Assembly: GCA_964586155.1 (NCBI GenBank)
Contig: CAZPHC010000002.1
Location: 186,001 to 250,000 of the forward strand
Direction of reading: 5' to 3'
Length of the DNA stretch: 64,000 nt
Source of the DNA: SXNM01 sp964586155
GTDB taxonomy: Bacteria > Myxococcota_A > UBA9042
The position numbers and the translations under genes are program-made. Shown in pieces: positions 25,691-34,635 of the stretch. The notes under the pieces are model-generated. The model ran no database searches and was not told where the DNA came from. It worked only from the letters and a program-made list of their open reading frames with translations. Numbering within the stretch: the stretch's first letter is position 1; each line of letters starts with the position of its first letter.

Positions 25691-25718
25691 TTGCGCGGGG
25701 CGGCGCATCCGTTAGCTT
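25691..25718 (+). promoter_or_regulatory. Candidate promoter of the his operon
   Basis: TTGCGC (25691-25696), 16-base spacer, TAGCTT (25713-25718). It leaves a leader of about 68 bases before hisG. I see no His-rich leader peptide or attenuator, so histidine control by attenuation is not supported. Confidence 0.4.
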
Positions 25719-25792
25719 CCCCGCTTCGATGTCCCGAACGGGGCGGATCTGCGCCGCAGGTCTGGCCCCCGACCCCAGCCACGAGAGTCCCG

Positions 25793-26644
25793 ATGATCCA
25801 GGTCGTCTTGCCCAAGGGCCGCATCTTCGAGCGCGTCCGTACCTTGCTCGCCGATTGCGGCCTCGACATCCACGTGCCCGATCGCGCGTACCGGCCCACC
25901 TGCCGCGACGATCGCCTGGCCGTGAAGATCATGAAGGCCCAGAACATCCCGACGCTGATCGAGCTCGGCAGCCACGATCTCGGCATCACGGGCCGCGATT
26001 GGGTGCAAGAGACGGGCGCCGACCTCGAGGTCTTGCTCAATCTCGGCTTCGATCCGGTGCGGATCGTCGCCGCCGCGCCGCGCGGCCTCGATCTGCACGC
26101 CCTCGCCGCCGAGCGGCCGCTGCGCGTGGCCACCGAATACGAGGCGCTGACCCGGCGCTGGCTCGACGCTCGCGGCCTCAACGCCCGCATCATCCGCAGC
26201 TACGGCGCGACCGAGGTCTTCCCGCCCGAGGACGCCGACCTGATCGTCGACAACACGGCGACCGGCACGACCCTGCGCGAGAACGGCCTCGACATCCTCG
26301 ACACCCTGCTGCACTCGACGACGCTGGTGGTGGCCAACCGCGCCGCCCTCGCCGATCCCGCGCGGCGTGAGGTGATCGACGCGGTGCTGCTGTTGATGCG
26401 CGCCGTGCTCGACGGCCGCGACCGCGTGCTGCTCGAGATGAACATCCCGGCCGAGAAGCTGCCGGCGCTGATCGAGCGGCTGCCGGCCATGAAGTCGCCC
26501 ACCGTCGCCGAGCTCTGGGGCGCACAGGGCTACGCGGTCAAGGCCGCCGTGCTGCGCAACGAGGTCGCGCGCCTGCTGCCGGATCTGCGCGCGCTCGGCG
26601 CCACCGACATCCTCGAGACCAGCATCCGCAAGGTCATGGCATGA
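25793..26644 (+). CDS. hisG: ATP phosphoribosyltransferase, long form
   Basis: 283 residues. Catalyses the first and committed step of histidine synthesis, ATP plus PRPP to phosphoribosyl-ATP. Seen: LPKGRIFERV at the N-terminus, GSHDLGITGRDWVQE, and the PRPP-binding region DLIVDNTATGTTLREN. A C-terminal extension from about residue 210 fits the long form, which carries its own histidine-sensing domain and needs no HisZ. First gene of a six-gene operon; its stop overlaps the next ATG by 4 bases. The start is the ATG at MIQVVLPKGR; the upstream reading is non-homologous. Confidence 0.93.
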   Translation: MIQVVLPKGRIFERVRTLLADCGLDIHVPDRAYRPTCRDDRLAVKIMKAQNIPTLIELGSHDLGITGRDWVQETGADLEVLLNLGFDPVRIVAAAPRGLDLHALAAERPLRVATEYEALTRRWLDARGLNARIIRSYGATEVFPPEDADLIVDNTATGTTLRENGLDILDTLLHSTTLVVANRAALADPARREVIDAVLLLMRAVLDGRDRVLLEMNIPAEKLPALIERLPAMKSPTVAELWGAQGYAVKAAVLRNEVARLLPDLRALGATDILETSIRKVMA

Positions 26645-28542
26645 AGCAGGCGGCAGCGGCGCTCGGGCTGCCGTGCAACCTCGCCGTCGACGCCGTCGCC
26701 GCCTACCCGGCCGGCGAGCGCGATCGGACCGCGTTCTTGCGCCTCGACGTCAACGAAGACCCACGCGGCGCGCCGGATCACGTCGTCGCCGCCCTCGCCG
26801 CCGGGCTCGATCGCCACGCCATCGCGACCTACCCGGCCACGACCGAGCTGCGCGCCGCCTACGCCCGCGCCGTCGGTTGCGCGCCGGCCGAGGTGCTGCT
26901 CTGCAACGGCGGCGACCAGGGCCTCGAGCTGCTGCTGCGGGCGTTCTTGCGGCCCGGCCGCGCTGTCGTCACCCACGCGCCGGGCTTCGACATGTTCCCG
27001 CTCTGGGCTTCGCTGCACCACGCGCCGGTGTGTGCCGCGCCCCTGCGTGCCGAGGCCCCCGGCCACGCCGCCTTTGACGAGCAGGCGTGGTTCGCCGCCC
27101 TGCAGGCCGCCGCCGATGGCCCCGGCCTGGGCGCCATCGCCATCGTCACGCCGAACAACCCCACCGGCAGCAGCGTGCCGCGCGCCGCCATCGAGCGCAC
27201 GATCGCGCACGTCGCCGCGCTGCCGACGCCCGTGCCGCTGATCGTCGACGAGACGTACATCGATTTCGGCGGCGAGACGGTCGTCGATCTCGTCGGTCGT
27301 GTGCCGTTCCTCTTCGTCCAGCGCTCGTTCTCCAAGTCCGCGGGGCTCGCCGGCGTGCGCCTCGGCGCCGTGCTCGGCCCAGCGCACGAGATCGACCGTC
27401 TGGAGCGCGCGATCGAGCCCTACCGCGTCAACCGGGCCGCGCTCATCGCCGGCCTCGCCGCGCTGCGCGAGCCAGACGGCGGCCAACCGCCTCCGGGGCA
27501 GCTGCCGGCCTGGTGGCGCGCGCGCGTCGCCGAGACGCTCGCCGGACGCGAGGCGCTGGCCGCGGGCTTGCAGGCGCTCGGCCTCGGGGTCGGCGCACGG
27601 GACGCCAACTTCCTGATCGCCCACGTCGGCGACGCGCACGCCGAGGTCACCGCCGCTCTCGAGCGCGACGGCATCCTCATCCGCGACCGCCACGGCAAGC
27701 ATCCGCTGCTCGACGGCTGCGTCCGCATCGGCGTCGGCGCGCCCGACCAGGTCGCCCGGACCCTGGCCGCCCTGCGCAAGGCCCTGCGCCGCCGCCCCGC
27801 GCTGCGGGCCGTGCTGCTCGACATGGACGGCACGCTCGTCGACGTCCGAGGTTCGTGCCTGGCCGCGATCGCCGCGACGGTGCGGGCCACCCTGGCCGCC
27901 GACGGCCGCGCCGACGCCGCCACGCTGGCTCGCGTCGACGCCGCCCTGGTCGACCGCTACAAGGCGCGCGGCGGCCTGAACAACGATTGGGATTGCGCCG
28001 ACGCGATGCTGCGGGATCTCGGCGTGCACGCGGCGCGCGCCGACATCGTCGCCCGCCACCAGGCCGTCTACCGCGGCGAGCGCTGGGACGGCGCCATCGC
28101 CTCGGAGCCGTGGATCTGGACGGCGCCCGTCGCGCACGCGCTGGCGACGCGCTTTGCCGTCGGCCTCGTCACCGGCCGACCGCGCGACGAGGCCCTGTTC
28201 ACGCTGGCGCGCGCAGACGCGCCGCTCGGGCTGCGCCCGGACGATGGCGGCGGGCCCGGCTTCGCCGTCGTCGTCGGCCTCGAGGACATGCCGCGGCAGA
28301 AGCCTGCGCCCGACGGCCTGCTGCGCGCCTGCGCCGCGATGGCCGTGGCGCCCGCGGACGTCGCCTACGTCGGCGACTCGGTCGACGACATGCGCGCAGC
28401 CAAGGCCGCAGGATGCTTTGCCATCGGCGTGCTGGGTCCGGGCGAGGGCTGGGGCCAGGGCGGCGCCGAGCGGCTGGCGGCGGCGGGGGCCGACATCGTC
28501 TGCAAGGACATCGCGGAGGTCGTGCAATGGTTGGAGATCTGA
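26641..28542 (+). CDS. hisC: Histidinol-phosphate aminotransferase fused to HAD phosphatase
   Basis: 633 residues. Residues 1-383 are HisC, a PLP-dependent class I/II aminotransferase: PNNPTG (171-176), VDETYIDF with Asp203 and Tyr206, and PLP Lys232 in SFSKSAGLAG. Residues 388-633 are a HAD-superfamily subfamily IA phosphatase: nucleophile Asp394 in LLDMDGTLVD, motif II LVTGRP, motif III QKPAP, and GDSVDDM. HisB in this operon lacks the phosphatase half of the E. coli enzyme and no PHP-type HisK is present, so this HAD domain is the best candidate for histidinol-phosphate phosphatase, acting directly on the HisC product (inference). Overlaps hisG by 4 and hisB by 16 bases. Confidence 0.88.
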   Translation: MKQAAAALGLPCNLAVDAVAAYPAGERDRTAFLRLDVNEDPRGAPDHVVAALAAGLDRHAIATYPATTELRAAYARAVGCAPAEVLLCNGGDQGLELLLRAFLRPGRAVVTHAPGFDMFPLWASLHHAPVCAAPLRAEAPGHAAFDEQAWFAALQAAADGPGLGAIAIVTPNNPTGSSVPRAAIERTIAHVAALPTPVPLIVDETYIDFGGETVVDLVGRVPFLFVQRSFSKSAGLAGVRLGAVLGPAHEIDRLERAIEPYRVNRAALIAGLAALREPDGGQPPPGQLPAWWRARVAETLAGREALAAGLQALGLGVGARDANFLIAHVGDAHAEVTAALERDGILIRDRHGKHPLLDGCVRIGVGAPDQVARTLAALRKALRRRPALRAVLLDMDGTLVDVRGSCLAAIAATVRATLAADGRADAATLARVDAALVDRYKARGGLNNDWDCADAMLRDLGVHAARADIVARHQAVYRGERWDGAIASEPWIWTAPVAHALATRFAVGLVTGRPRDEALFTLARADAPLGLRPDDGGGPGFAVVVGLEDMPRQKPAPDGLLRACAAMAVAPADVAYVGDSVDDMRAAKAAGCFAIGVLGPGEGWGQGGAERLAAAGADIVCKDIAEVVQWLEI

Positions 28543-29312
28543 GCAGCTTTCGTCGCATCGAGCGGCCCGGGCCGCGCAGCGCGTTCACCGAGCGGCGGAC
28601 CAAGGAGACGCAGATCCTCTGCGAGGTCGACCTCGACGGCGTCGGACGCGCCGAGATCTCGACGCCGATCGGCTTCTTCAGCCATATGCTCGAAGCCTTC
28701 GCCCGCCACGCCCACATCGACCTGCACCTCGCGGTCGCCGGGGACCTCGAGGTCGACCAGCACCATACCGTCGAGGACACCGGCCTTGTGCTCGGCGAGG
28801 CGCTGCGTCGCGCGCTCGGCGATCGCCGCGGCATCTGGCGCACGGCGAGCGTCGAGTTTCCGATGGACGAGACGCGCGCGGTCTGCGCGATCGACCTCTC
28901 GGGGCGGCCCTACCTGCTCTTCGACGCCGCGTTCACCCGCGCCCACGTCGGCGAGCTGGCGAGTGACCTCGTCGTCGAGTTCTTCGCCGCGCTGACCAAC
29001 GCGCTCGCGGCCAACCTGCACCTGCGCCTGCATTGCGGCGCCAACGACCACCACAAGATCGAGGCGCTGTTCAAGGCCTTCGCCCGCGCCTTCGAGCTCG
29101 CCGCGGCGATCCACCCGCGCGCGGCGGCCGAGATCCCCAGCACCAAGGGCGCGCTCGACAGCGCCGGTCACGCCGTCGCCTCGGTCGCGGGCGCGGCCGA
29201 TGCGGCGAAGGCCGCGGCCACCACGGCGAGCGGCGCCAGGGGCGCAGGGCCCGCGACCATCGCGACGAGCTCGGGCGGCTTCTCGCTCGACGAGCTGGAG
29301 GACGTGCGGTGA
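28527..29312 (+). CDS. hisB: Imidazoleglycerol-phosphate dehydratase with C-terminal tail
   Basis: 261 residues, monofunctional IGPD converting IGP to imidazole acetol phosphate. Both Mn-binding His motifs are present: HHTVED (about 74-79) and DHHKIEALFKAFARAF (about 174-189), and the STKGAL end of the core. The typical core of about 195-205 residues is followed by roughly 55 extra residues, Ala/Gly/Ser-rich and probably disordered. The ATG lies inside the HAD coding end with GGAGG upstream. Stop overlaps the hisH GTG by 3 bases. Confidence 0.92.
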   Translation: MVGDLSSFRRIERPGPRSAFTERRTKETQILCEVDLDGVGRAEISTPIGFFSHMLEAFARHAHIDLHLAVAGDLEVDQHHTVEDTGLVLGEALRRALGDRRGIWRTASVEFPMDETRAVCAIDLSGRPYLLFDAAFTRAHVGELASDLVVEFFAALTNALAANLHLRLHCGANDHHKIEALFKAFARAFELAAAIHPRAAAEIPSTKGALDSAGHAVASVAGAADAAKAAATTASGARGAGPATIATSSGGFSLDELEDVR

Positions 29313-29947
29313 TCGCCATCGTCGACTATGGAGCCGGCAACGTCGCCAGCGTGCGCAAGGCCATCGCGCACCTCGGCGCCGACGCCCGCCTCACCGCCGA
29401 TCCGCAGGAGCTCGCGCAGGCGACGATGCTGGTCTTTCCCGGCCAGGGGCAGTTCGGCCAGGCGATGGCGCGGCTGCGCGAGCGTGGACTCGACGCCGTG
29501 CTGCGCGCGCACGTCGCCAGCGGCCGGCCCTTCGTCGGCATCTGCCTCGGCCTGCAGCTGCTCTTCGACGCCAGCGACGAGGCGCCCGGTGTTCCCGGCC
29601 TCGGCCTGCTGCCCGGCCATGTCCGCCGCTTCGCCGAGCGCGCCCCCGACGGTGGCCGCGTCACCATCCCGCAGATCGGCTGGAACCAGCTGGAGCTGCA
29701 GCGCCACGGCACGCCGCTCGACGCCATGGGCGAGGCCGCGCACGTCTACTTCGTCCACAGCTACCACGTCGTGCCTGACGATCCGTCCGTGATCACGGCG
29801 ACGGCCGTCCACGGCGAGCGCTTTGTCGCCTCGGTGCAGCGCGACAACCTGCTGGCGGTGCAGTTCCACCCCGAGAAGTCCGGCGCTGCGGGCCTGCAGC
29901 TCTGGTCGGCGCTGCTCGGCAGCCGCTGGTGGGAGCGACCATGCTGA
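29309..29947 (+). CDS. hisH: Imidazole glycerol phosphate synthase, glutaminase subunit
   Basis: 212 residues, class I amidotransferase: Cys in GICLGLQLLF is the nucleophile, with His and Glu in FHPEKSG. It feeds ammonia to HisF. The N-terminus IVDYGAGNVASVRKA is typical. GTG start overlapping the hisB stop; hisF starts 7 bases inside its 3' end, consistent with 1:1 production of the two subunits. Confidence 0.93.
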   Translation: MIAIVDYGAGNVASVRKAIAHLGADARLTADPQELAQATMLVFPGQGQFGQAMARLRERGLDAVLRAHVASGRPFVGICLGLQLLFDASDEAPGVPGLGLLPGHVRRFAERAPDGGRVTIPQIGWNQLELQRHGTPLDAMGEAAHVYFVHSYHVVPDDPSVITATAVHGERFVASVQRDNLLAVQFHPEKSGAAGLQLWSALLGSRWWERPC

Positions 29948-30774
29948 GCCACCGCGTCATCCCCTGCCTCGACGTCAAGGACGGCCGCGTGGTCAAGGGC
30001 GTGCGCTTCGAGGGGCTGCGCGACGCCGGAGACCCGATCGAGCTGGCGCGTCGCTACGATGCTGAGGGGGCTGACGAACTCTGCTTCCTCGATATTACGG
30101 CCTCGTCCGATCGCCGCCGGACGCTGGTCCACCTGGTCGAGGCCGTCAGCCGCGAGCTGTGCATCCCCTTCACCGTCGGCGGTGGCATCCGCAGCCTCGA
30201 CGACATGCGCGTCGTGCTCGAGGCCGGCGCCGACAAGGTCTCGGTCGGCACCGCCGCATTGCGCGATCCCGACCTGATCGCCCGCGCCGCCGCCGAGTTC
30301 GGTAGCCAGTTCCTGGTCGTCAGCCTCGACGCCCGCAGCAACCCCGACGGCAGCGTGCACCTGACGACGCACGGTGGCCGCGAGGACACCGGCATCGACG
30401 CCCTCGACTTCGCGCGCCGGATGGCCGACGCCGGCGCCGGCGAGATCCTGCTCAACGACATGGACCGCGACGGCACCTGTGACGGCTTCGGCCTGTCGCT
30501 GCTGGCCCGGATCTCCGGCGCGGTCGACATCCCGGTCATCGCCTCGGGCGGGGCAGGGCAGGCGAGCCATTTTGCCGACGCGGTGATCCACGGCGGCGCC
30601 GCGGCGGTGCTGGCCGCGAGCGTCTTCCATCGGCGCGAGCTGAGCATCGCCGAGGTCAAGCGCGCGATGGCGGCCGCGGGGCTGCCGGTGCGACCTGTTG
30701 GCGCCGTCGACGGCACGAACGCCGCGCGCTTCGTTGCACCGCTGGCGGAGCTCGTGAGCGAGGAGGCAAGGTGA
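29941..30774 (+). CDS. hisF: Imidazole glycerol phosphate synthase, cyclase subunit
   Basis: 277 residues, a (beta/alpha)8 barrel making IGP and AICAR from PRFAR and ammonia. Catalytic acids lie in PCLDVKDGRVVKGV (first strand) and VSLDARSN (fifth strand); GGGIRSLDD and ASGGAGQ are phosphate-binding segments. ATG at 29941 is preferred to an upstream in-frame GTG because the protein then begins at the conserved LSHRVIPCLD and GGGAG precedes it. The C-terminus is about 20 residues longer than usual. Confidence 0.93.
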   Translation: MLSHRVIPCLDVKDGRVVKGVRFEGLRDAGDPIELARRYDAEGADELCFLDITASSDRRRTLVHLVEAVSRELCIPFTVGGGIRSLDDMRVVLEAGADKVSVGTAALRDPDLIARAAAEFGSQFLVVSLDARSNPDGSVHLTTHGGREDTGIDALDFARRMADAGAGEILLNDMDRDGTCDGFGLSLLARISGAVDIPVIASGGAGQASHFADAVIHGGAAAVLAASVFHRRELSIAEVKRAMAAAGLPVRPVGAVDGTNAARFVAPLAELVSEEAR

Positions 30775-33359
30775 TCCACCCCAGCATCGACATCCTCGGC
30801 GGCCGCGTGGTGCAGCTGCGCGGCGGCAACCCGGACGACTGCAAGGTCGCGATCGACGACGTCTTTGGCGTCGCCGAGTCCTTCCACCGTGCGGGCGAGC
30901 TGGCGGTCATCGATCTCGACGCCGCGCTCGGCCGGGGCGACAACCTCGAGCTGATCGCCGCGCTCTGCGAACGCTTCGACTGCCGTGTCGGCGGCGGCAT
31001 CCGCGACCACGATCGCGCCGACCGCCTGCTGCGCGCCGGCGCGCGCAAGCTGATCATCGGCACCCAGGCGACGCCGGAGTTCCTCGGCCGCTACCCGCGC
31101 GAGCGTTTGATCGTCGCGCTCGACGCCCGGGCCGGGCGCGTCGTCGACCACGGCTGGACCCGCGCCACCGGCGACACCGTGCTCGATCGGGCGCGCGCGC
31201 TCGAGGCCCATTGCTCGGAGTTCCTCTACACCCTGGTCGACCGCGAGGGCAGCCTCGGCGGCATCGACCTGGACGCGGTCGAGGCCCTGGTCCGCGGCAC
31301 GCGCAACCGCATCGTCGCCGCCGGCGGCATCGCCAGCGTCGCGGAGATCGTGGCCCTGGAGCGCATGGGCGCCTCGTGCCAGCTCGGCATGTCGATCTAC
31401 ACCGGCGTGGTCAAGCTCGCGGACGCCATCGTCGAGACGCTGGATTGGTCCAAGCATGACGGTCTGTTGCCGGTCGTCGTCCAGGATCAGGCGCGGCAGG
31501 TGGTGATGCACGCCTGGGCCGATCGCGAGGCCTTGCAGCGCACGCTGGACAGCGGTGACGCCTGGTATTGGTCGCGCAGCCGCCAGGAGCTCTGGCGCAA
31601 GGGCGCGACCAGCGGCCACGGCCAGCGGGTCGTCGCGGTGCGCAGCGATTGCGACCACGACACGCTCGTCTACCAGATCGAGCAGACCGGCCGCGCCTGC
31701 CACGTCGAGGGGCAATACAGCTGCTTCGGCAGCGAACAGTTTGGCCTCGAACGGTTGATGGCGACGCTCGAGGGCCGCGCCCGGCAGGCGGCGGACGACG
31801 CCGCGTCTGGCAGCTACAGCGCCCGCCTGATGCGCGAACCCGGGCTCGCCGAGGCCAAGATCCTCGAAGAGGCGGCGGAGCTGGCCGAAGCGACCGACAG
31901 GCGCGAGATCGTCTGGGAGGCCGCCGACGTGCTCTTCTTCACCCTGGCGAAGCTGGCGCGCGAGGGCATCCCGCTGCAGGCGGTGCTGCGCGAGCTCGAC
32001 GGTCGGCAAGGCCGACGGCGCGCTGGCGACGGCGGCATGGTCGCGGCGTCCTCCGCAGCTGCAGCTGCAGCCGCGCCGGCGCCTGCGGTGGCAACGGTCG
32101 CCGCGCGCGGCATGGCGGGCGCGGGCGCCGATCCGGCCAAGGTCGCGGCGTTGCTGCGCGAGGCGCAACAGGGCGGCGACGCGGCGCTGCTCGCCATGAC
32201 CGAGCGATTCGATCGCGTGCGGCCGCCGAGCCTGGTCGTGCCTCGCGACGCTTGGGACCGCGCCTGGCAGGCCATGCCCGCCGCCGACCGCGACGCGCTG
32301 ACGCGCGCCCACCGCAACATCGCGGCGGTCGCGGCCGCGCAGCGCGCTGCGCTTGGCGCCTTCGAGCTCGAGGTCGAGCCCGGCGTGTCGATCGGCCAGC
32401 GGGTGGTGCCGGTGCGCCGCGTCGCTTGCTATGTTCCCGCCGGTCGCCATCCGCTGCCCTCGACAGTGCTGATGACCGTGACGCCGGCCCAGGTCGCAGG
32501 CTGCGCCGAGATCGTCGTCTTCAGCCCGCCCGGCCCCGACGGTCTGCCGCATCCGGCGATCCTGGCGGCTGCGCGGCTGGCGGGTGCCACCGAGGTCGTG
32601 GCGCTCGGCGGCGTCCAGGCGGTCGCCGCGGCCGCCTACGGTAGCCAGAGCGTGGCTCCCTGCGACCTGCTGGTCGGGCCGGGCAACGCCTGGGTCACCG
32701 AGGCCAAGCGCCAGGTCTTCGGCGTGCTCGGGCTGGACGGCGTGGCCGGCCCGTCCGAGGTGCTGATCCTCGCCGACGACAGCGCCGATCCGGCGCGCGT
32801 CGCCGCCGACCTGCTGGCGCAGGCCGAGCACGACGACGACGCGCGGGCGATGCTGGTGACGACCGACGCGGCGCTGCCGGCGCGCGTGGCCGCCGCGATC
32901 GAGCTGCAGCTGCAGACCCTGCCGACCGCGGCGACCGCGCGCGAGGCGATCGCGCGTTCACCGGCGCCGCTCGTGGTCGCGGACGTCGACGCGCTGGTCG
33001 CGGCCGCCGATCGTGCGGCACCTGAGCATCTGCACCTGCACCTGCGCGACGCCGACGCGGTCGCCGCCCGGGTCCGCTGCTACGGCGCCGTCTTCGTCGG
33101 CTCGGACGCGTCCGAGGTCTTCGGCGACTACTGCGCCGGCGGCAACCACGTGCTGCCGACCGCAGGCGCGGCGCGCTTCACCGGGGGGCTGTCGGTGGCG
33201 ACGTTCGTGCGCCTGGCCGCTTCGCAGCGCATGACGGCGGACGGTGCTGCGGCGCTGGCACCTGTCGCGGCGCGCCTCGGCCGGCTCGAGGGCCTCGAAG
33301 CGCACGCCCGCGCCGCCGAGCAGCGCGCCGTGCCGGCGCCGATCGGACGCCCGCGCTAG
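30771..33359 (+). CDS. Tetrafunctional histidine enzyme HisA-HisI-HisE-HisD
   Basis: 862 residues without a frameshift. HisA (ProFAR isomerase) 1-228: Asp7 in PSIDILGG and Asp118 in ALDARAG. HisI (PRA-CH cyclohydrolase) 229-322: zinc cysteines 294, 310 and 318 in SDCDHDT, ACH and SCFG. HisE (PRA-PH pyrophosphatase) 325-412: EAKILEEAAELAEA and EAADVLFF. An Ala/Gly linker spans 413-450. HisD (histidinol dehydrogenase) 452-862: zinc ligands Gln684, His687, Asp786, His845 and catalytic Glu752/His753. All four domains keep their key residues. It performs steps 2, 3 and 4 and the last two oxidations. Fungal HIS4 has HisI-HisE-HisD in this order; the added HisA is the unusual part. 4-base overlap with hisF; stop shared with the convergent HD-GYP gene through CTAG. 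Confidence 0.92.
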   Translation: MIHPSIDILGGRVVQLRGGNPDDCKVAIDDVFGVAESFHRAGELAVIDLDAALGRGDNLELIAALCERFDCRVGGGIRDHDRADRLLRAGARKLIIGTQATPEFLGRYPRERLIVALDARAGRVVDHGWTRATGDTVLDRARALEAHCSEFLYTLVDREGSLGGIDLDAVEALVRGTRNRIVAAGGIASVAEIVALERMGASCQLGMSIYTGVVKLADAIVETLDWSKHDGLLPVVVQDQARQVVMHAWADREALQRTLDSGDAWYWSRSRQELWRKGATSGHGQRVVAVRSDCDHDTLVYQIEQTGRACHVEGQYSCFGSEQFGLERLMATLEGRARQAADDAASGSYSARLMREPGLAEAKILEEAAELAEATDRREIVWEAADVLFFTLAKLAREGIPLQAVLRELDGRQGRRRAGDGGMVAASSAAAAAAAPAPAVATVAARGMAGAGADPAKVAALLREAQQGGDAALLAMTERFDRVRPPSLVVPRDAWDRAWQAMPAADRDALTRAHRNIAAVAAAQRAALGAFELEVEPGVSIGQRVVPVRRVACYVPAGRHPLPSTVLMTVTPAQVAGCAEIVVFSPPGPDGLPHPAILAAARLAGATEVVALGGVQAVAAAAYGSQSVAPCDLLVGPGNAWVTEAKRQVFGVLGLDGVAGPSEVLILADDSADPARVAADLLAQAEHDDDARAMLVTTDAALPARVAAAIELQLQTLPTAATAREAIARSPAPLVVADVDALVAAADRAAPEHLHLHLRDADAVAARVRCYGAVFVGSDASEVFGDYCAGGNHVLPTAGAARFTGGLSVATFVRLAASQRMTADGAAALAPVAARLGRLEGLEAHARAAEQRAVPAPIGRPR

Positions 33360-34471
33360 GTTGGCCTGGGTGCGTCGGAGGTCTCGATGGCCTCCTTCTG
33401 CGGTGGATCGTCGTAGAGCTGCTTGATCGCGAGGATCTCGTCGATGTGGGCCCAGAAGACGTCGTAGAGCTCGGGGTCGAAGTGGCTGCCGCGGCCGGCG
33501 TCCATCAGCGCCCGCGAGTCCTCGACCGAGAACGCCGGCTTGTAGCAGCGCGCCGTGGTCAGGGCGTCGAAGACGTCGCAGAGCGCGGTGATCCGGCCCT
33601 CGAGCGGGATCTCCTCGCCGACGAGGCCGCGCGGGTAGCCCGAGCCGTCCCATTTCTCGTGGTGGGTCCAGGCGATGTCGGCGGCGAGCATCAACATCTC
33701 GGAGTTCGAACCAACCAGGATGCGGTAGCCGATCTCGGCGTGGCGCTTCATGATCTCGAACTCGTCCGGGGTCAGGCGGCCGCGCTTCATCAGGATCGAG
33801 TCGGGCGTCCCGATCTTGCCGATGTCGTGCATCGGGCTGGCGATGCGGATCAGCTCGGCGTGGCGGTCGCTCATGCCGACGCGCTTGGCCAGGAGCTCGC
33901 AGTACAGGCTCATCCGGCGGATGTGGAAGGCCGTCTCGTCGCTGCGGAACTCTGCGGCGAGCGCCAGCCGCTGGATCGTCTCTTCGCGGCTGCCGCGCAG
34001 CTCTTCGCTGATGGCTTCGAGGGCGTGGATCGTGCGCTCGAGCTCGGCGGTGCGGTCTGCGACCAGCGACTCGAGGCGCGTGCGGTGGCTGCGGTTCTCG
34101 ATCTCGAGCGTGCGCCGGCGCAGCGCGTTGGCGACGTTGATCAGCACCTCGTTGGTCTCGAAGGGCTTGATGATGTAGCCGTAGGCGCCGATGTCGAGCG
34201 CGGCTTCGGCGATCGTCGGATCGTCGACGCCCGTGACCATCACCGCGGCTGTGCCGGGATGGTGCAGCAGGACGTGGCGGACCAGGTCCAGGCCGCTCTC
34301 GCCGGGCATGTTCACGTCCGAGAGCACGAGGTCGAACGTCTCGGACTCGAGGCGCACCCGCGCGGCGCGCGCGCTCTCCGCCAACTCGATGTCGTGGCCG
34401 GCGCGCTTGAGCAGCCGCGCCAGCATTCGGCGGATCAGGTCTTCGTCGTCGACGATCAGGACTCGGGCCAT
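33356..34471 (-). CDS. Response regulator with HD-GYP phosphodiesterase domain
   Basis: 371 residues, RpfG-like. Receiver domain: Asp52 in LVLSDVNMPG, Lys102 in IKPF. A coiled-coil linker (about 120-165) leads to the HD-GYP domain with HDIGKIG (His215-Asp216) and HHEKWDGSGYPRGL (270-283). The family hydrolyses cyclic di-GMP to GMP when activated by phosphorylation. No partner kinase is adjacent. It is the degradative counterpart of the GGDEF protein at 19975. Convergent with the his operon, with TAG stops overlapping. Confidence 0.9.
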   Translation of the reverse strand: MARVLIVDDEDLIRRMLARLLKRAGHDIELAESARAARVRLESETFDLVLSDVNMPGESGLDLVRHVLLHHPGTAAVMVTGVDDPTIAEAALDIGAYGYIIKPFETNEVLINVANALRRRTLEIENRSHRTRLESLVADRTAELERTIHALEAISEELRGSREETIQRLALAAEFRSDETAFHIRRMSLYCELLAKRVGMSDRHAELIRIASPMHDIGKIGTPDSILMKRGRLTPDEFEIMKRHAEIGYRILVGSNSEMLMLAADIAWTHHEKWDGSGYPRGLVGEEIPLEGRITALCDVFDALTTARCYKPAFSVEDSRALMDAGRGSHFDPELYDVFWAHIDEILAIKQLYDDPPQKEAIETSDAPRPT

Positions 34472-34578
34472 CTCAACGCTCCAAGGTCAGGGCGTCGCAC
34501 CCCGAGGCCGCCCATCATGCGTGGGTGCCGACCCGCTGGCAAACAATGCCACGGTGGAGCACGAAAGGCCGCTGGAAT

Positions 34579-34606
34579 TTGCAGCGACGGCCCAGGCGGC
34601 TACGGT
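34579..34606 (+). promoter_or_regulatory. Candidate promoter of the Ppx/GppA-like gene
   Basis: TTGCAG (34579-34584), 16-base spacer, TACGGT (34601-34606), 29 bases before the ATG. It lies in a 164-base divergent gap shared with the HD-GYP gene. Confidence 0.45.
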
Positions 34607-34635
34607 GGCGCGAACCCGTGTGCGGAGCGCGCTCC

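Noticed and set aside
25652..25792. A histidine attenuator or leader peptide before hisG
   Set aside because: No short frame rich in His codons and no alternative terminator with a T-run could be found.
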